The translations under genes were made by a program, and so were the position numbers. DNA of 64,000 nucleotides from Microbulbifer pacificus (GTDB lineage: Bacteria > Pseudomonadota > Gammaproteobacteria > Pseudomonadales > Cellvibrionaceae): positions 2,177,501-2,241,500 of the forward strand of contig NZ_PREV01000026.1 of the NCBI RefSeq assembly GCF_002959965.1. The letters are read 5' to 3'. Below are positions 1 to 10,571 of this stretch, one piece after another (position 1 is the first letter of the stretch; each line of letters starts with the position of its first letter). Under the pieces are notes generated by a model. It was not told the origin of the DNA, searched no databases, and saw only the letters and a list, made by a program, of their open reading frames with translations.

Positions 1-2519
1 CGCACGCTCTCATACAGAGCGCGCTGTCTGCTGCCGAGCTCCACATACTGGGTGGTTTCAATTTTCGGTGGCAGTTCTGAAACGACTTCTGATTTCGTGC
101 GACGCAGCATAAACGGACGTATCTTGCGCGCCAGTTCCCGTTGTCGATCGTGATCGCCATGATTTTCGATCGGTGTGCGATAGGCCTGTTGAAATGTCTT
201 GCGCCCGCCGAGCAGCCCGGGAAGCGCGAAGTCCATCAGCGACCAGAGTTCCCCGAGATGATTTTCCAGTGGGGTACCGGACAGGCAAAGGCGAGTATCG
301 CTACGGAGTGTGCGCACGCACTCGGCGATTTTGGTGCTGGGGTTTTTGATGGCCTGGGCTTCGTCCAGCACCGTTACACTGAACGGGATATTGCGGTAGT
401 GATCGCTGTCACGCACCAGCAGCGGGTAGGTGGTGATCACGAGGTCGCTGTGTTCGATCTCGTCAAAGTTCGCGGCCCGGTCCGGCCCGTGTATCAGAAT
501 GACGTTCAGCTGTGGCGCAAACTGTGCGGCCTCCCGTACCCAGTTACCGGTGAGGCTGGTGGGGGCGACCACCAGCGCGGGTCTGCTCAGCAGCGCGTGC
601 TCCTTCATGTATTGCACCAGTGCGAGTGTCTGCAACGTTTTGCCGAGGCCCATGTCATCGGCGAGAATGCCGCCGAAGCTGTGGCGCTGCAGGAACACCA
701 GCCAACTGAGGCCTTCCCGCTGATAGTGGCGCAGGGTTGCCTTGAGGTGTTTAGGGGTGGGAATGGGCTCCAGTCCGGAAAAATTGTTGAGCTGCTCAAC
801 CAGTTTATGGGTGATGGGCGCATGGCGCTCATCGACATTTCCCACGCCGTCAAATTGCGCGGCCTGAAACGCGGGTAGCCGCACTGGGGTGCCGAGCTTT
901 TTCTCCCGCAACAAATCCAGCAACAGGCCGCGAATATTCTGTAAGGGGCCGGTGTCCACACTGACCCAATCGCCATCCACGTTGATGGTCATTTCCCGCG
1001 GTGCATTCTGCTCCAGCCAGCGCTCGACCAGATCCACAATAGGCAACTGGCGACCGTTCGCGAGTGCGATATTCAGTCCGAACTCGAACCAGCGATTGTC
1101 GCTGTCGGCGAGCTCGATGGTGATGTGGGCACGCTCAACATCAAACTGGTAGCTGGGATCGGTATCGATTATCCAGCCCTGGTCTTCCCACTCGGGAAAT
1201 TGTTGCGACAGCAACGCATGCCAATGCTCAAAGATTTTTCCCGGCGTGGTGACATCCAGTACCCATATTTCTTCCTGACTTCCCAGAGCTTCGGGAATCA
1301 GATACAGCCCCTGGGCGTGAATCCGGTCGCAGCAGTGGTGCTCCGCTTCCAGGTCGCGGACGATGTGGAAGTAGGTGTTGTCCTGCGCGACCGTTTTTTC
1401 CGCGCCGTCGAACTGTTTACTGTAGGGCGGGGGCAGGGCGAAGCCGGCGTAATCGAAGTGCAGTTTCAGCGCCGGCAATTTGTAGTGATCGAGATCGCAG
1501 CCCACCAGCGTAATGTGCGGGGTAAATTCGCGAATGGTTCGCAGCCTGGGTTCTACGGGTAGTGGCAGGTGCGCCGCGGGAATTATCTGCCGTAACTGTA
1601 CCGACATCAGTCCGAGATCGGTCTCGGATACCGGTGGCATCTCCAGCAGGTGCGCCAGCTGGCCAGTGGGCAGCGGCGTGACGATATCACCGACCTCGGC
1701 CGTATCGGTATTCAGATAAGAGGGTGGGTTGACGGGGATCAGCTTCCACGCCGTGCCGGATTCGATACCCTCCAGCTCCGCGATCAGTTGTCTGCTGTTA
1801 TTATCGTGCGCCTGCCAGTGCCAGGTGAGTGCCCGCGCGGCGCCGCGTTGAATGGGGGTATCTTCAAAGTAGAAGCGTCCGCTGTAGCACAGGTGGGTGA
1901 GTGCCTGCCGTCCCTGCTCACCGATAAGCCCCAACTGCCCGACGGCGTTAATGCGCGGCAGCAGCTGCAGAATGGTAATGTCTTCATCCAGCAGATGACT
2001 GGGGCGGCTCCACCCGAGTCGGGTGGTATCCGGTGAAAAATACTTGAGCTGGCTCCAGCTGCCGTCTTTTTTCAGGTAGCCCTTCTTGGTAGCGAGCTGC
2101 AGGCGTCCCTGGGTATTGAGTTCCAGTACATACTGCAGATAGTGATGGCCGTGCTCCAGTTGCGCCGGGCGCGAGCGCGGCGCCGGGGGCAGATGTTCCA
2201 GCCAGCGCTGCCACTGCGGGGCCCTGGGAGCGGCGGCCGGTACTCGCGGCGGTTTCGCGCTGGGGGCTTCCCGGTGTTCGGTACGCTGCAAGAGTTCCAG
2301 CGCCGTGGCCACCGCGTGCTTGCAGTTGAGCGCGACCGGACAGGAGCAGAGACCAACCAGATGTCCCTGTTCGACATCCAGTTCCACCCGGTACACAAAA
2401 CGTGCTGACCCTTTTACGCGGCCGCGGTAGATCTGTGCCTCTTCGTCCCACAGCGCCTCCTGCACCCGCCCGCGCAGGAAATAGTCCTGGCCGCGATCAA
2501 ACGTGCGGTCGTCGGTCAT
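1..2519 (-). CDS. SNF2/DEAD-box helicase with SWIM zinc finger (3' end cut by window)
   Basis: The frame is open from an ATG at 2519 to the left edge, giving at least 839 residues. Near residues 57-70 there is a SWIM-type zinc motif (CSCP...NCKH). A long central region follows, then a SNF2 ATPase core with Walker A DDMGLGKT at about nt 640-660, a Walker B DEAQ box near nt 360 and SGTPLEN shortly after. This architecture belongs to bacterial HepA/SNF2 ATP-dependent helicases. The C-terminal helicase lobe lies outside the window. The upstream Shine-Dalgarno is weak, so the exact start is moderately certain. The substrate is unknown; roles in nucleic-acid remodelling are inferred from the family only. 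Confidence 0.9.
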   Translation of the reverse strand, partial: MTDDRTFDRGQDYFLRGRVQEALWDEEAQIYRGRVKGSARFVYRVELDVEQGHLVGLCSCPVALNCKHAVATALELLQRTEHREAPSAKPPRVPAAAPRAPQWQRWLEHLPPAPRSRPAQLEHGHHYLQYVLELNTQGRLQLATKKGYLKKDGSWSQLKYFSPDTTRLGWSRPSHLLDEDITILQLLPRINAVGQLGLIGEQGRQALTHLCYSGRFYFEDTPIQRGAARALTWHWQAHDNNSRQLIAELEGIESGTAWKLIPVNPPSYLNTDTAEVGDIVTPLPTGQLAHLLEMPPVSETDLGLMSVQLRQIIPAAHLPLPVEPRLRTIREFTPHITLVGCDLDHYKLPALKLHFDYAGFALPPPYSKQFDGAEKTVAQDNTYFHIVRDLEAEHHCCDRIHAQGLYLIPEALGSQEEIWVLDVTTPGKIFEHWHALLSQQFPEWEDQGWIIDTDPSYQFDVERAHITIELADSDNRWFEFGLNIALANGRQLPIVDLVERWLEQNAPREMTINVDGDWVSVDTGPLQNIRGLLLDLLREKKLGTPVRLPAFQAAQFDGVGNVDERHAPITHKLVEQLNNFSGLEPIPTPKHLKATLRHYQREGLSWLVFLQRHSFGGILADDMGLGKTLQTLALVQYMKEHALLSRPALVVAPTSLTGNWVREAAQFAPQLNVILIHGPDRAANFDEIEHSDLVITTYPLLVRDSDHYRNIPFSVTVLDEAQAIKNPSTKIAECVRTLRSDTRLCLSGTPLENHLGELWSLMDFALPGLLGGRKTFQQAYRTPIENHGDHDRQRELARKIRPFMLRRTKSEVVSELPPKIETTQYVELGSRQRALYESV

Positions 2520-2763
2520 GTTGTGAATGCTGTTCAGGGTAAAGGCGATCAACGGCGGCTCCCGGGTATCGTGGTTCGGCCTGTGAATCCTGTGACAGGC
2601 ACGACGCTCCGAACCGGTCACTCTACCATGGCGGCGTGGGAAGCAAGAGTCGTTGCCGTGGAATGTGCGGACAAGATTAGGGGTGTTAACACTAAATGCG
2701 ATGGCCACGCGGCACTCTGCGTTATGCTGTGGCATTCCGTCGGCAGATCAGAAAGGAGTAGCG

Positions 2764-3561
2764 ATGACGATTTACAACACCGCAGGAAAGGCACGGTTTC
2801 TCGGCTCACTGGCCCTGTTCACGATGCTGCTGAATCTGGCGGCCTGTGAAAAGAGTGTGTCCGTCACTGGACCGCTTGCATCGAAAATGGAAATACAGGA
2901 GTGGCGCGCGCCGGATTGCAAGCCGGAGGAGGACTGCACCTCGGTGGTGGTCAAGCGCGAGGTTTTCACCGAGCGTCCCGCCCTGAATGATGCCGTGCTC
3001 CGCCAGCTGATCGAGCAACTTCAGGGCAATGGTGAGGCGCCGGCCGCGCCGGGCGATACCAGCCTCGCACAGGTGGCGCAGGCATTTATCGACGATGCGG
3101 CAGAGGTATCGGATATCTCCAGTGCCCGCTGGCAATTGACCGGCGATGCCAAAAAACTAGCGCAGCGGGACAACCTGCTCACGATGGCGGTCACCAGCTA
3201 TATCTACAGTGGGGGCGCCCACGGTATGTCGGTAACCCGCTGGTTGAACTGGGATCTGAATGAGGACCACCCGGTTGCGCTGGCGGATGTAATAAAGCCG
3301 GGGGCGGAGGCCGAGTTCTGGGCTCGGGCCCGGACGGCGCACGGGGAGTGGCTGGATACGCAGAGTATGGATGCAGACTTTCGGCAGAACTGGCCGTTTG
3401 TTCACAGCGATGACTTCCGCCTCACGGAAGACGGTCTGGTACTGCTCTACGGTGTGTATACCCTTGGTCCTTACTCGATGGGCGAAATTGAACTGACGCT
3501 ACCGTGGACGCAACTGGCGGACGTGGTTCGGGAACACTATCTGCCAGAGGGTGGACACTGA
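2764..3561 (+). CDS. DUF3298 (RsiV-like) periplasmic lipoprotein
   Basis: A 265-residue protein. I chose ATG 2764 because AAAGGAG lies just upstream; a longer in-frame start at 2653 adds residues without a secretion signal. The N-terminus has a hydrophobic segment ending in a lipobox (LNLAAC), so it is probably a lipoprotein. The C-terminal half shows the DUF3298 pattern: SGGAHG, a mid-domain DFRLTEDGLVLLYGVY stretch and a closing GEIELTLPW strand. Members bind or modify cell-wall ligands (RsiV, PdaC families), but no catalytic function can be assigned here. It runs straight into the MFS gene and may be co-transcribed with it. Confidence 0.75.
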   Translation: MTIYNTAGKARFLGSLALFTMLLNLAACEKSVSVTGPLASKMEIQEWRAPDCKPEEDCTSVVVKREVFTERPALNDAVLRQLIEQLQGNGEAPAAPGDTSLAQVAQAFIDDAAEVSDISSARWQLTGDAKKLAQRDNLLTMAVTSYIYSGGAHGMSVTRWLNWDLNEDHPVALADVIKPGAEAEFWARARTAHGEWLDTQSMDADFRQNWPFVHSDDFRLTEDGLVLLYGVYTLGPYSMGEIELTLPWTQLADVVREHYLPEGGH

Positions 3562-3562
3562 A

Positions 3563-4780
3563 ATGCATTCACTGAGCGCGCAGCAACAGCGCAGCACGAT
3601 CTGGCGGCTCGCCATCGCCCAGGCGCTGGCCGGGGCGAACTCAGTGGTGGCCTACGCCACTGGCGCCATCATTGGCAATAAGCTGGCACCGACGCCGCTG
3701 CTGGCAACCCTGCCGCTGTCTATTTTTGTGGTGGGTATGGCACTTTGCACACTTCCCGCAGGCGCGATCGCCGGGCGCTACGGTCGCCGCGCCGCATTTC
3801 TGAGCGGCGCCAGTGCCGGTGTGCTCGCCGGCCTGCTGGCCATGGTCGCTACCTTCGTGGGTGGGGTGGATGGTTTCTGGCTGTTCTGTCTGTCGACCTT
3901 TTTTGGCGGCGCGTATGCCGCCGTCGTGTTGTCGTTCCGCTTTGCCGCGGCGGATGCGGTAGCGCCGGAGCGCAAGGCGCAGGCTCTGTCGATGGTGATG
4001 ATCGGCGGTGTTGCCGCTGGAGTGGTGGGGCCGCAACTGGTGACCTGGACCATGGACCTGCGGCCAGAGCCGCTGTTCGCTGTCACGTTTTTTGCGCAGG
4101 CCGCGGTGGCTGCGGTTTCCGGGCTGATCCTGCTCGGCGTGCGCCTGCCCAAACCTGTTGCCGCCGAGGGCCGTGGCGGGCGACCGCTGGCGGTGATTGT
4201 GCGGCAGCCCCGTTTTATCGCCGCCGCGACCTGTGGGGCTATCTCCTATACGCTGATGAATTTCCTGATGACTGCCGCCCCGCTCGCCATGCATATGCAT
4301 GGGCACTCAACCGCGTCATCCAATCTCGGTCTGCAATGGCATGTGATTGCCATGTTCGGCCCCAGCTTTTTTACCGGCAGATTCATTGCGCGTTTCGGAG
4401 CCGAGCGGGTAATGATGCTGGGCCTGCTGTTGATCGGCATCTCCGCCGCGGTGGGGCTTATGGGCCGGGAAGTGATGCATTTCTGGTGGACGTTGACCCT
4501 ACTGGGACTGGGGTGGAACTTCGGTTTTCTCGGGGCCTCGGCCCTGGTGCTGGAATGCCACAGCGATGCGGAAAAAACCCGAGTGCAGTCGCTCAATGAC
4601 TTTATCGTATTCGGTCTGATGGCCCTGGGGTCGTTCGTCTCCGGAGGGCTGCTGAGCGTGTTCGGATGGAATACGGTGCTGTGGGTTTCATTCCCGCCGC
4701 TCGCGATCACCGTCGTTGCGCTCGCGATACTGCAATTCCGCGGGAAACCCGATCCATCCCCGGCGGAAGCTGTGAAGTGA
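3563..4780 (+). CDS. Major facilitator superfamily transporter
   Basis: About 405 residues with roughly twelve hydrophobic segments and a motif-A-like loop (AGRYGRR) between TM2 and TM3. A GTG at 3551 overlaps the end of the preceding gene, and the ATG at 3563 is better spaced from the GAGGGT upstream, so I use the ATG. The two halves are separated by a basic loop around residues 205-220. The substrate cannot be told from sequence; the family exports or imports small solutes across the inner membrane. Overlap or near-overlap with the lipoprotein gene suggests a two-gene operon. Confidence 0.85.
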   Translation: MHSLSAQQQRSTIWRLAIAQALAGANSVVAYATGAIIGNKLAPTPLLATLPLSIFVVGMALCTLPAGAIAGRYGRRAAFLSGASAGVLAGLLAMVATFVGGVDGFWLFCLSTFFGGAYAAVVLSFRFAAADAVAPERKAQALSMVMIGGVAAGVVGPQLVTWTMDLRPEPLFAVTFFAQAAVAAVSGLILLGVRLPKPVAAEGRGGRPLAVIVRQPRFIAAATCGAISYTLMNFLMTAAPLAMHMHGHSTASSNLGLQWHVIAMFGPSFFTGRFIARFGAERVMMLGLLLIGISAAVGLMGREVMHFWWTLTLLGLGWNFGFLGASALVLECHSDAEKTRVQSLNDFIVFGLMALGSFVSGGLLSVFGWNTVLWVSFPPLAITVVALAILQFRGKPDPSPAEAVK

Positions 4781-4794
4781 CAGGAAACCTGCGG

Positions 4795-5148
4795 TTATTC
4801 CCGCCGCAGGATTTTTTCCATTGCCTTGCCTTTGGCCAGCTCGTCGATCAGTTTGTCCAGGTAGCGGATTTTTCGCATCAGCGGATCTTCGACCTCTTCA
4901 ACACGCACGCCGCAAATCACGCCTTTTATCAGGGCGGCCTTCGGATTCATCGCCGGTGCACCCGCGAAAAAGGCTTTAACATCGCTTTCCCGGTCGATCT
5001 GCTGTTGGAGTCCAGTGCTGTCATAACCGGTCAGCCAACAGATAATTTCATCGACCTCCGCCTTGGTACGCCCCTTGCGTTCAGCCTTCTGCACATACAT
5101 GGGATATACCTTGGCAAAGGGCATGGAAAAAATTTTGTGTTCGGGCAT
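4795..5148 (-). CDS. DUF2200 family protein
   Basis: A small soluble protein of 117 residues, convergent with the MFS gene (14 bp between stops). I use ATG 5148 (MPEHKIFSM...) because GAGAG sits about 7 nt upstream and the family begins this way; an extra six codons exist upstream. The sequence [19 protein letters not shown] followed by a WLTGY motif and a basic C-terminus is typical of DUF2200. Function is unknown in the family. Confidence 0.8.
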   Translation of the reverse strand: MPEHKIFSMPFAKVYPMYVQKAERKGRTKAEVDEIICWLTGYDSTGLQQQIDRESDVKAFFAGAPAMNPKAALIKGVICGVRVEEVEDPLMRKIRYLDKLIDELAKGKAMEKILRRE

Positions 5149-5344
5149 GGTGGTTCTCTCGGTCACATGGTTGCAGAAAAGCTACATGATTTCGGTTGAG
5201 CTTGCGGGGCAATGATGTTGATCTTGGCGTTGCCGTAATGGATTGGGTGTCAGCAGTAAGATCTCGGTTCTCCAGTCTCAAGCAGCAGAACTATAGCCGT
5301 ATCCATTTTTTGAGCATCCCTAACCTTCGATCAAGGACCTGGTG

Positions 5345-5684
5345 ATGAAATTGTTTTCATGGATGAGTGTCATCGGCGCATGCGTATTCACGATTTTCGC
5401 GCAAGCGCAATAGCAGGCGAACAAGCCAAGTACATCCAGCGTCACCATCGAGTCCCGGCTAATCGGTTACCCGCTCTGGCGTCGAAACCTGGTGGCATAG
5501 TCAAGAAAGATGCGCTGAACACGCCAGCTGGCTACCTCATATTGTGCCGCCGAGGCACGCTCGCAGCGTTCTTTTGGTCATGACCGGTGTATTGGCTATG
5601 TGGTTGGGAATCGGCATTTATCCATTCCAGATCGAAATGCAACCACACGCTTTGATCCCGACAAGAGAAAAACCGGAGATTTAA
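5345..5684 (+). pseudogene. Remnant of a small secreted or membrane protein gene
   Basis: A good AAGGA ribosome site precedes ATG 5345, which opens a 22-codon frame encoding a signal-peptide-like sequence (MKLFSWMSVIGACVFT...AQAQ) and then stops at TAG 5411-5413. The same frame continues readable after the stop to about 5500. A different frame, open from 5463 to 5684, encodes a hydrophobic helix (SVLLVMTGVLAMWLGIG) and a polar tail. A start and signal peptide, an in-frame stop and a continuation in another frame suggest a gene broken by point mutation and frameshift. A genuine tiny peptide is the alternative. I see nothing else convincing between 5167 and 5726. Confidence 0.35.
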
Positions 5685-5726
5685 ATCAGGTCGCTGGATC
5701 GAGGGAAATGATGGGGGCGGGAAAAA

Positions 5727-5803
5727 TGGTGGGCCTTCCGGGACTTGAACCCAGGACCTGCCGATTATGAGTCGGATGCTCTAACCAACTGAGCTAAAGG
5801 CCC
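5727..5803 (-). tRNA. tRNA-Ile2 (anticodon CAU, lysidine type) with encoded CCA
   Basis: The minus strand folds as a 77-nt cloverleaf: a 7-bp acceptor stem (GGGCCTT/AAGGCCC), discriminator A and an encoded CCA. The anticodon loop is CTCATAA. CAU can be initiator Met, elongator Met or Ile2. The three anticodon-stem pairs nearest the loop (CGA/TCG) and the T-loop TTCAAGT match Ile2 tRNAs rather than elongator Met. Ile2 needs TilS to convert C34 to lysidine, so that AUA codons are read as Ile. The type is inferred; the tRNA itself is near certain. Confidence 0.9.
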
Positions 5804-5905
5804 CCAAGAGAAACGCTGGCGACGATGCGCGAGCGGGTTGGCAAAGTACCCGATTTCCCCTTTCAGATCAACGGCTTTGGCCGGTAGTGTGGCCCGCATC
5901 TCCGC

Positions 5906-7804
5906 CTACCAGGCCCAGTTGAAGCCCAGGTTGACGGTGCTGCCGGACCAGTCCAGGTGGTCCAGGGAGCGCTGGAAGCCGACATTGAAAAATGCGCTGC
6001 CGAGCTGGTGTTCCAGCAGCACCACTCCGCCACCAAATTCGCCCCAGGTGGCCTGGCGCTCAAGGTTGGTCTGCAGTTTGTTGTCGAACAGCAGCTGATC
6101 ATTGCCACCGAGGGTATGCCAGACATTGCCGAATACATAGAGGCGCAGCCGGCCGTCAAGCCACGGGGTGTCGGTATTGTAGCTGCGCAGACCAGCGCGG
6201 AAGTTGGCTTCCGGGGTCATGTCGATTTCCACCGTGGAGATGCCATCGCTCAGGGTACCGAAGTTGCTGTAGTTGGCGATGACTTGCAGCTGGGGTTCAA
6301 GGTTCAGATGCTCTGTGACTGTCCAGGTAAACCCCTTTTCCAGGGACAGGGTGAGCTGTGGACCGGTAACCGTATCGCCGATACCGCGGGAGGATCGGGT
6401 CTCCAGCTTCAGATATGCGACCTTGGCGGTGAAGTCGAAGTAGCCCATGTCCGGGCGGTAGTCGTTGAAGTAGTAGCCGATGTGGTGGCTGGTCAGCTGG
6501 TTCTGGCCCGCGGCGTAATCGGAAAATCCGCGCGCGAAGCCCGTGACGTCGCCACTGGCGCGGGTGCTGCCGACAAACAGCCCCATCTCGCGGGCACCAC
6601 CGGTGCAGGTGGGACCGGACCAGAGGTTGGTGCCGAGTTGCACGCCAGTGATACGGCCGTCGAAGTCATTGTCGATATCGCCGGTCCAGTGGTAGTCGGC
6701 GTTTAAGTGGTGCACCCGCATCCAGTCATCGTTGATACCATCGAACCAGCTGCGCTGCTCGCCGCGGCGCTTGTGGTAGCTGCCGATCTCCTGCAGCGAG
6801 GTAAGGCGCGCTAAGGATTTTGCCTGGGCGTAGAGCGGAATTTCCGGGCGATACAGGCGGATGGGCGTGTCGCCGGCGGCCGGGGGCGGTGCGAGAAGTG
6901 ACGCGGCGGCACGGCTGTCTGTGACAACGGCGCCATTTGCGGCGAATATCGCGCCAGGGGAGGCGGGGCTGGTAACCGGTTCGTCGCCGGGGTGGAGGGT
7001 TGAACGGAGATACCAGTTGTCGGCGTCGGTGGGGTCACCGGTGCCGCGGAACAGGAAATACTCGTAAGGTCCGGCGGATACGGGCTCGGGCATGTAAAAG
7101 GCGCCGCTGCCGGTGCTGCCACCGTCCCTGGTTTCCACCACGAGGATGCCATTTGCGGTATCTGCGCCACTGCCCGCGAGGCGGTTGAACAGGAGCCGGG
7201 TACTGCCGCCGGCGTGGCCGCCACTGATCACCAGGCGGTCGGCGAGACTGTTGTCATCGCCGGCCACCATATCCATGCGAATGCTGCCGTGACCGTTGTA
7301 GTTTCCGTCGATGATCAACAGGTTGGCGCTTTTTCCGCTCATGTCGATAAGACCGTGATTGGTCACGGTGAGCGGTTGGCCGGCGTTCGCCAGGATTCCG
7401 CTGCTGTAATACGGAAGCCGGAGTGTGCTGTCGCTGTTGATGGTGAGATGGCCGGGTAACTGGTCGTTGCCACCGAATATCAGGTGGCTGTCGAGCGTGA
7501 GGCGTGAGGCGCCCGTCAGTGCAACGGTTTCCCAGTGCTGCAGTCGCGCGGGATTGGCGAGATCCAGATTGTGGATGGTCAGACTGTCATTGCCATTACC
7601 GCCGTCGATCAGCAGACCGGTGTCGCTGCCGGCACTGCTGGTGGAGGTGAGGGTGTAGTGATCGTCACCACCACCAAAAATGAGCTGTGTTGTCTGGGCA
7701 AGGGCGCTTGCAGAAGCCAGTGGGGTGAGCAGAAGTGGTAGTGCGACTCTGTATAGAGCCTGTGTGCCCGAGCCGGGTACACGGGCCGCGCGGGGATACG
7801 ACAT
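5906..7804 (-). CDS. Autotransporter (type Va) outer-membrane protein
   Basis: A 632-residue protein. A signal peptide ends near residue 37 (LASASALAQ). A glycine/aspartate-rich beta-helical passenger follows, with repeated motifs such as LIFGGGDDHY, LIDGGNGNDS and LIFGGNDQ, and a pertactin-like region. The C-terminal 270 residues form an autotransporter beta-barrel ending in the aromatic signature LGFNWAW. The passenger is short and has no visible catalytic motif, so adhesion or surface structure is only a guess. The gene stands alone on the minus strand between a tRNA and dgkA. Confidence 0.85.
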   Translation of the reverse strand: MSYPRAARVPGSGTQALYRVALPLLLTPLASASALAQTTQLIFGGGDDHYTLTSTSSAGSDTGLLIDGGNGNDSLTIHNLDLANPARLQHWETVALTGASRLTLDSHLIFGGNDQLPGHLTINSDSTLRLPYYSSGILANAGQPLTVTNHGLIDMSGKSANLLIIDGNYNGHGSIRMDMVAGDDNSLADRLVISGGHAGGSTRLLFNRLAGSGADTANGILVVETRDGGSTGSGAFYMPEPVSAGPYEYFLFRGTGDPTDADNWYLRSTLHPGDEPVTSPASPGAIFAANGAVVTDSRAAASLLAPPPAAGDTPIRLYRPEIPLYAQAKSLARLTSLQEIGSYHKRRGEQRSWFDGINDDWMRVHHLNADYHWTGDIDNDFDGRITGVQLGTNLWSGPTCTGGAREMGLFVGSTRASGDVTGFARGFSDYAAGQNQLTSHHIGYYFNDYRPDMGYFDFTAKVAYLKLETRSSRGIGDTVTGPQLTLSLEKGFTWTVTEHLNLEPQLQVIANYSNFGTLSDGISTVEIDMTPEANFRAGLRSYNTDTPWLDGRLRLYVFGNVWHTLGGNDQLLFDNKLQTNLERQATWGEFGGGVVLLEHQLGSAFFNVGFQRSLDHLDWSGSTVNLGFNWAW

Positions 7805-7998
7805 CGTTCCATCCCTGATTCGTTATTGGTACTGAACGCGCAGATCCGTTGCGCGTGCCAACGTGTCAATTAGTACGGTGGTTTCAGGATTTTAGTCGAG
7901 AGGATGGTGCTCGCCGGGCAGGGAGCCCGGCGGTGGGCGAATTCTGTCGGGCTATGCCGCGCAGTCGCCTGGTGGTAATGAAGCGTTCGTGCCTGAAA

Positions 7999-8388
7999 TC
8001 AACTGATCCAGCGTGGCAGCAGGATGCATCCCCAGGTGCTGAGCCACATCAGCAGGGAAATGGAGACTGCCGCGGAGCCGGTGTCTTTGGCGATTTTCGA
8101 CAGCGGGTGTTTTTCCGGGCCGACCCGGTCAACCACCGCTTCCACGGCGCTGTTGAGCAGCTCGACAATCATTACCAGCAGGGTGGCGCCGATCAGCAGG
8201 GCGCGCTCTACACCGGTTTCGCCCAGCCACAGGGCGGCGGGGATCAGGAAAATGGCAAGGGTCACTTCCTGGCGGAAGGCGGCTTCGTTGCGCCAGGTGG
8301 CAAGTAATCCCTGGCGGGAGTATTCGGTGGCGTCGATCAGGCGGGAAATGCCGGTTTTACCGGGTTTATTCACAAACTGCTCTTCCAT
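7999..8388 (-). CDS. dgkA: Diacylglycerol kinase
   Basis: A 129-residue integral membrane kinase that phosphorylates diacylglycerol to phosphatidate, recycling the by-product of membrane-derived glucan and lipopolysaccharide modification. The ATG at 8388 gives a protein close to the usual 120-130 residues; nine further codons upstream are probably not used. Three hydrophobic helices are visible, with the family signature ELLNSAVEAVVDR and the N-terminal FRQE segment. It lies downstream of rpoD on the same strand but is separated from it by a terminator. Confidence 0.92.
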   Translation of the reverse strand: MEEQFVNKPGKTGISRLIDATEYSRQGLLATWRNEAAFRQEVTLAIFLIPAALWLGETGVERALLIGATLLVMIVELLNSAVEAVVDRVGPEKHPLSKIAKDTGSAAVSISLLMWLSTWGCILLPRWIS

Positions 8389-8441
8389 TGTTCTCTGAAA
8401 ATCTCCACAGGTCATCGGATTGCAATAATTCTGACATCCAT

Positions 8442-8468
8442 AAAAAAGCCCGGCGAGCCGGGCTTTTT
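8442..8468 (-). terminator. Rho-independent terminator after rpoD (works in either direction)
   Basis: GCCCGGC/GCCGGGC stem flanked by A6 on one side and T5 on the other, 14 bp beyond the rpoD stop. It should end the rpsU-dnaG-rpoD transcript before dgkA. Confidence 0.85.
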
Positions 8469-8481
8469 CATTATGGACGAA

Positions 8482-10359
<1,878 letters not shown>

Positions 10360-10419
10360 GCACAACCCTGAATTCTGGGGATTGGAAAGTCGGGACTTTT
10401 GTCTGGACAAAGACGCGGG

Positions 10420-10425
10420 ATTATA
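10420..10425 (-). promoter_or_regulatory. Candidate -10 element of an internal rpoD promoter
   Basis: A perfect TATAAT lies on the minus strand about 60 bp before the rpoD start, in the dnaG-rpoD spacer. The -35 box is poor. An internal rpoD promoter is expected from other gammaproteobacteria, so this is plausible but not proven. Confidence 0.45.
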
Positions 10426-10571
10426 GCGTATTTGCGATAGCAATAACCACAGTGACTGTCAAGGCAGGTGGGTGGTTTCGGGGGTTCCGGGCGCGCTTGT
10501 TTGACCAGTTTCCGCCGCTTTTGGTGGCGGGGTTGTGGATATGGTGATGGCGCTCTGAAATTCAAGGGGCG

